A stretch of 6,306 nt of DNA from Methanocorpusculum sp. (lineage in GTDB: Archaea; Halobacteriota; Methanomicrobia; Methanomicrobiales; Methanocorpusculaceae). The notes below the pieces were generated by a model. That model was not told the origin of the DNA. It made no database searches and saw only the letters and a list, made by a program, of their open reading frames with translations. Below, one piece after another: positions 5,906 through 6,306 of this stretch (positions within the stretch are counted from its first letter, which is position 1; the number at the start of each line of letters is the position of its first letter). Made by a program: the position numbers and the translations under genes. The stretch covers positions 1-6,306 of the forward strand of contig JAUNXW010000098.1 of the NCBI GenBank assembly GCA_030539595.1. Reading direction: 5' to 3'.

Positions 5906-6306
5906 TTCTTTCTTCTTCGTGAGGTCCAGATAATTTTCAGGCGTTACAATACTTTTGCCAATCTCTTTTTCAGCCTCTTTTCTGGCAACTCCCGCAACGT
6001 TTCCGCCACGCTTTGCGACCCTTTTATTATTTTCAAATCCCTTTGGTTTTTCATTTTGAGAAATTTCTGTTGTTACCCTTTCCCCAAGCATAGTAAAAAT
6101 CAGTTCCAAATCTGTCATATGGTCTCTCAGATTTTCATTTTTATTTTTATCAAGACCTTTAAGCGTTTTATATTCCGATGGTGTCAGACCAAATGCGGCT
6201 TTAGAAATCTCGCTCGTCAGAATTGCATAATCCGATTCTCTCGTAATTCCACGCTCCTTCCACTCCTCAGTAAGATTTTGTCTGATGGCAATTCCTCTGA
6301 GGCGCT
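5894..6306 (-). CDS. dinD: DinD-like (DNA-damage-inducible protein D / Bro-N antirepressor family), C-terminal part
   Basis: The frame is open from the TAG at 5896-5894 to the right window edge, giving the last 136 residues of a longer protein. An ATG at 6118 lies inside the conserved region and is not the start. Recognisable DinD C-terminal segments are IAIRQNLTEEWKERGITRES, DYAILTSEISKAAFGLTPSEY, NLRDHMTDLELIFTMLGE and RGGNVAGVARKEAE followed by VTPENYLDL. Full-length relatives carry an N-terminal Bro-N-like domain, which would lie outside the window. The name comes from an E. coli SOS gene, but archaea lack the LexA system, so no SOS control is implied. The function is unknown; relatives are patchily distributed and often treated as mobile or phage-related. 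The lysine-rich end (KKKELKK) is unremarkable. Confidence 0.85.
   Translation of the reverse strand, partial: RLRGIAIRQNLTEEWKERGITRESDYAILTSEISKAAFGLTPSEYKTLKGLDKNKNENLRDHMTDLELIFTMLGERVTTEISQNEKPKGFENNKRVAKRGGNVAGVARKEAEKEIGKSIVTPENYLDLTKKKELKK

Noticed and set aside
5894..6118. A complete 74-residue protein starting at ATG 6118
   Set aside because: The frame stays open to the window edge, and conserved DinD residues continue upstream of this methionine, so it is an internal codon of a longer gene.
1..6306. CRISPR array, tRNA or rRNA gene, insertion sequence, defence cassette
   Set aside because: I found no regularly spaced repeats, no tRNA cloverleaf or rRNA-like stretch, no transposase or terminal inverted repeats, and no recognisable defence gene.

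Overview
The window looks like chromosomal DNA from a methanogenic euryarchaeon. Three things point there: an archaeal L10e-type (uL16) ribosomal protein, an archaeal-type HMG-CoA synthase/thiolase/DUF35 set, and a DUF5714 protein of a kind common in methanogens. T-run terminators and TATA-like promoter elements agree with this. The protein sequences feel closest to Methanomicrobia, perhaps Methanomicrobiales, but the genus cannot be fixed from the sequence alone. Base composition is fairly AT-rich, most strongly in the intergenic DNA.

Layout. Positions 1-80 may hold the last codons of a + strand gene. Positions 81-238 are an AT-rich promoter region with several TATA-like boxes and a run of nine G. 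A cysteine-rich DUF5714 protein follows on the + strand (239-991), ending in a T8 terminator. It converges on a long minus-strand block. Read in its own direction from 4984 down to 1093, that block holds an XRE-type regulator, HMG-CoA synthase, acetoacetyl-CoA thiolase, a DUF35 Zn-ribbon/OB-fold protein and, after 78 bases, ribosomal protein L10e. A 207-base divergent promoter region (4985-5191) separates the regulator from hemD on the + strand (5192-5881). hemD converges, with only 12 bases between stops, on the C-terminal part of a DinD-like protein that runs off the right edge.

How the genes work together. Thiolase, HMG-CoA synthase and DUF35 carry out the first two steps of the mevalonate pathway, acetyl-CoA to acetoacetyl-CoA to HMG-CoA, which feeds archaeal isoprenoid lipid synthesis. 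In a characterised methanogen these three proteins form one complex in which DUF35 holds the two enzymes together and the intermediate passes through a shared CoA site. Here they are tightly packed: the regulator overlaps the synthase by 7 bases, synthase and thiolase abut, and 3 bases separate thiolase from DUF35. The regulator is first in the operon, and an imperfect dyad lies just upstream of its likely TATA box, which suggests autoregulated control of the pathway's entry steps. hemD makes uroporphyrinogen III, the precursor of F430, corrinoids and siroheme.

Most of the window is core metabolism and translation. I see no defence island, CRISPR array, insertion sequence or RNA gene, and no clearly new system. 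The parts least explained are the DUF5714 protein, the operator-like dyads in the divergent promoter, the regulator's effector domain, and the DinD-like gene at the edge.
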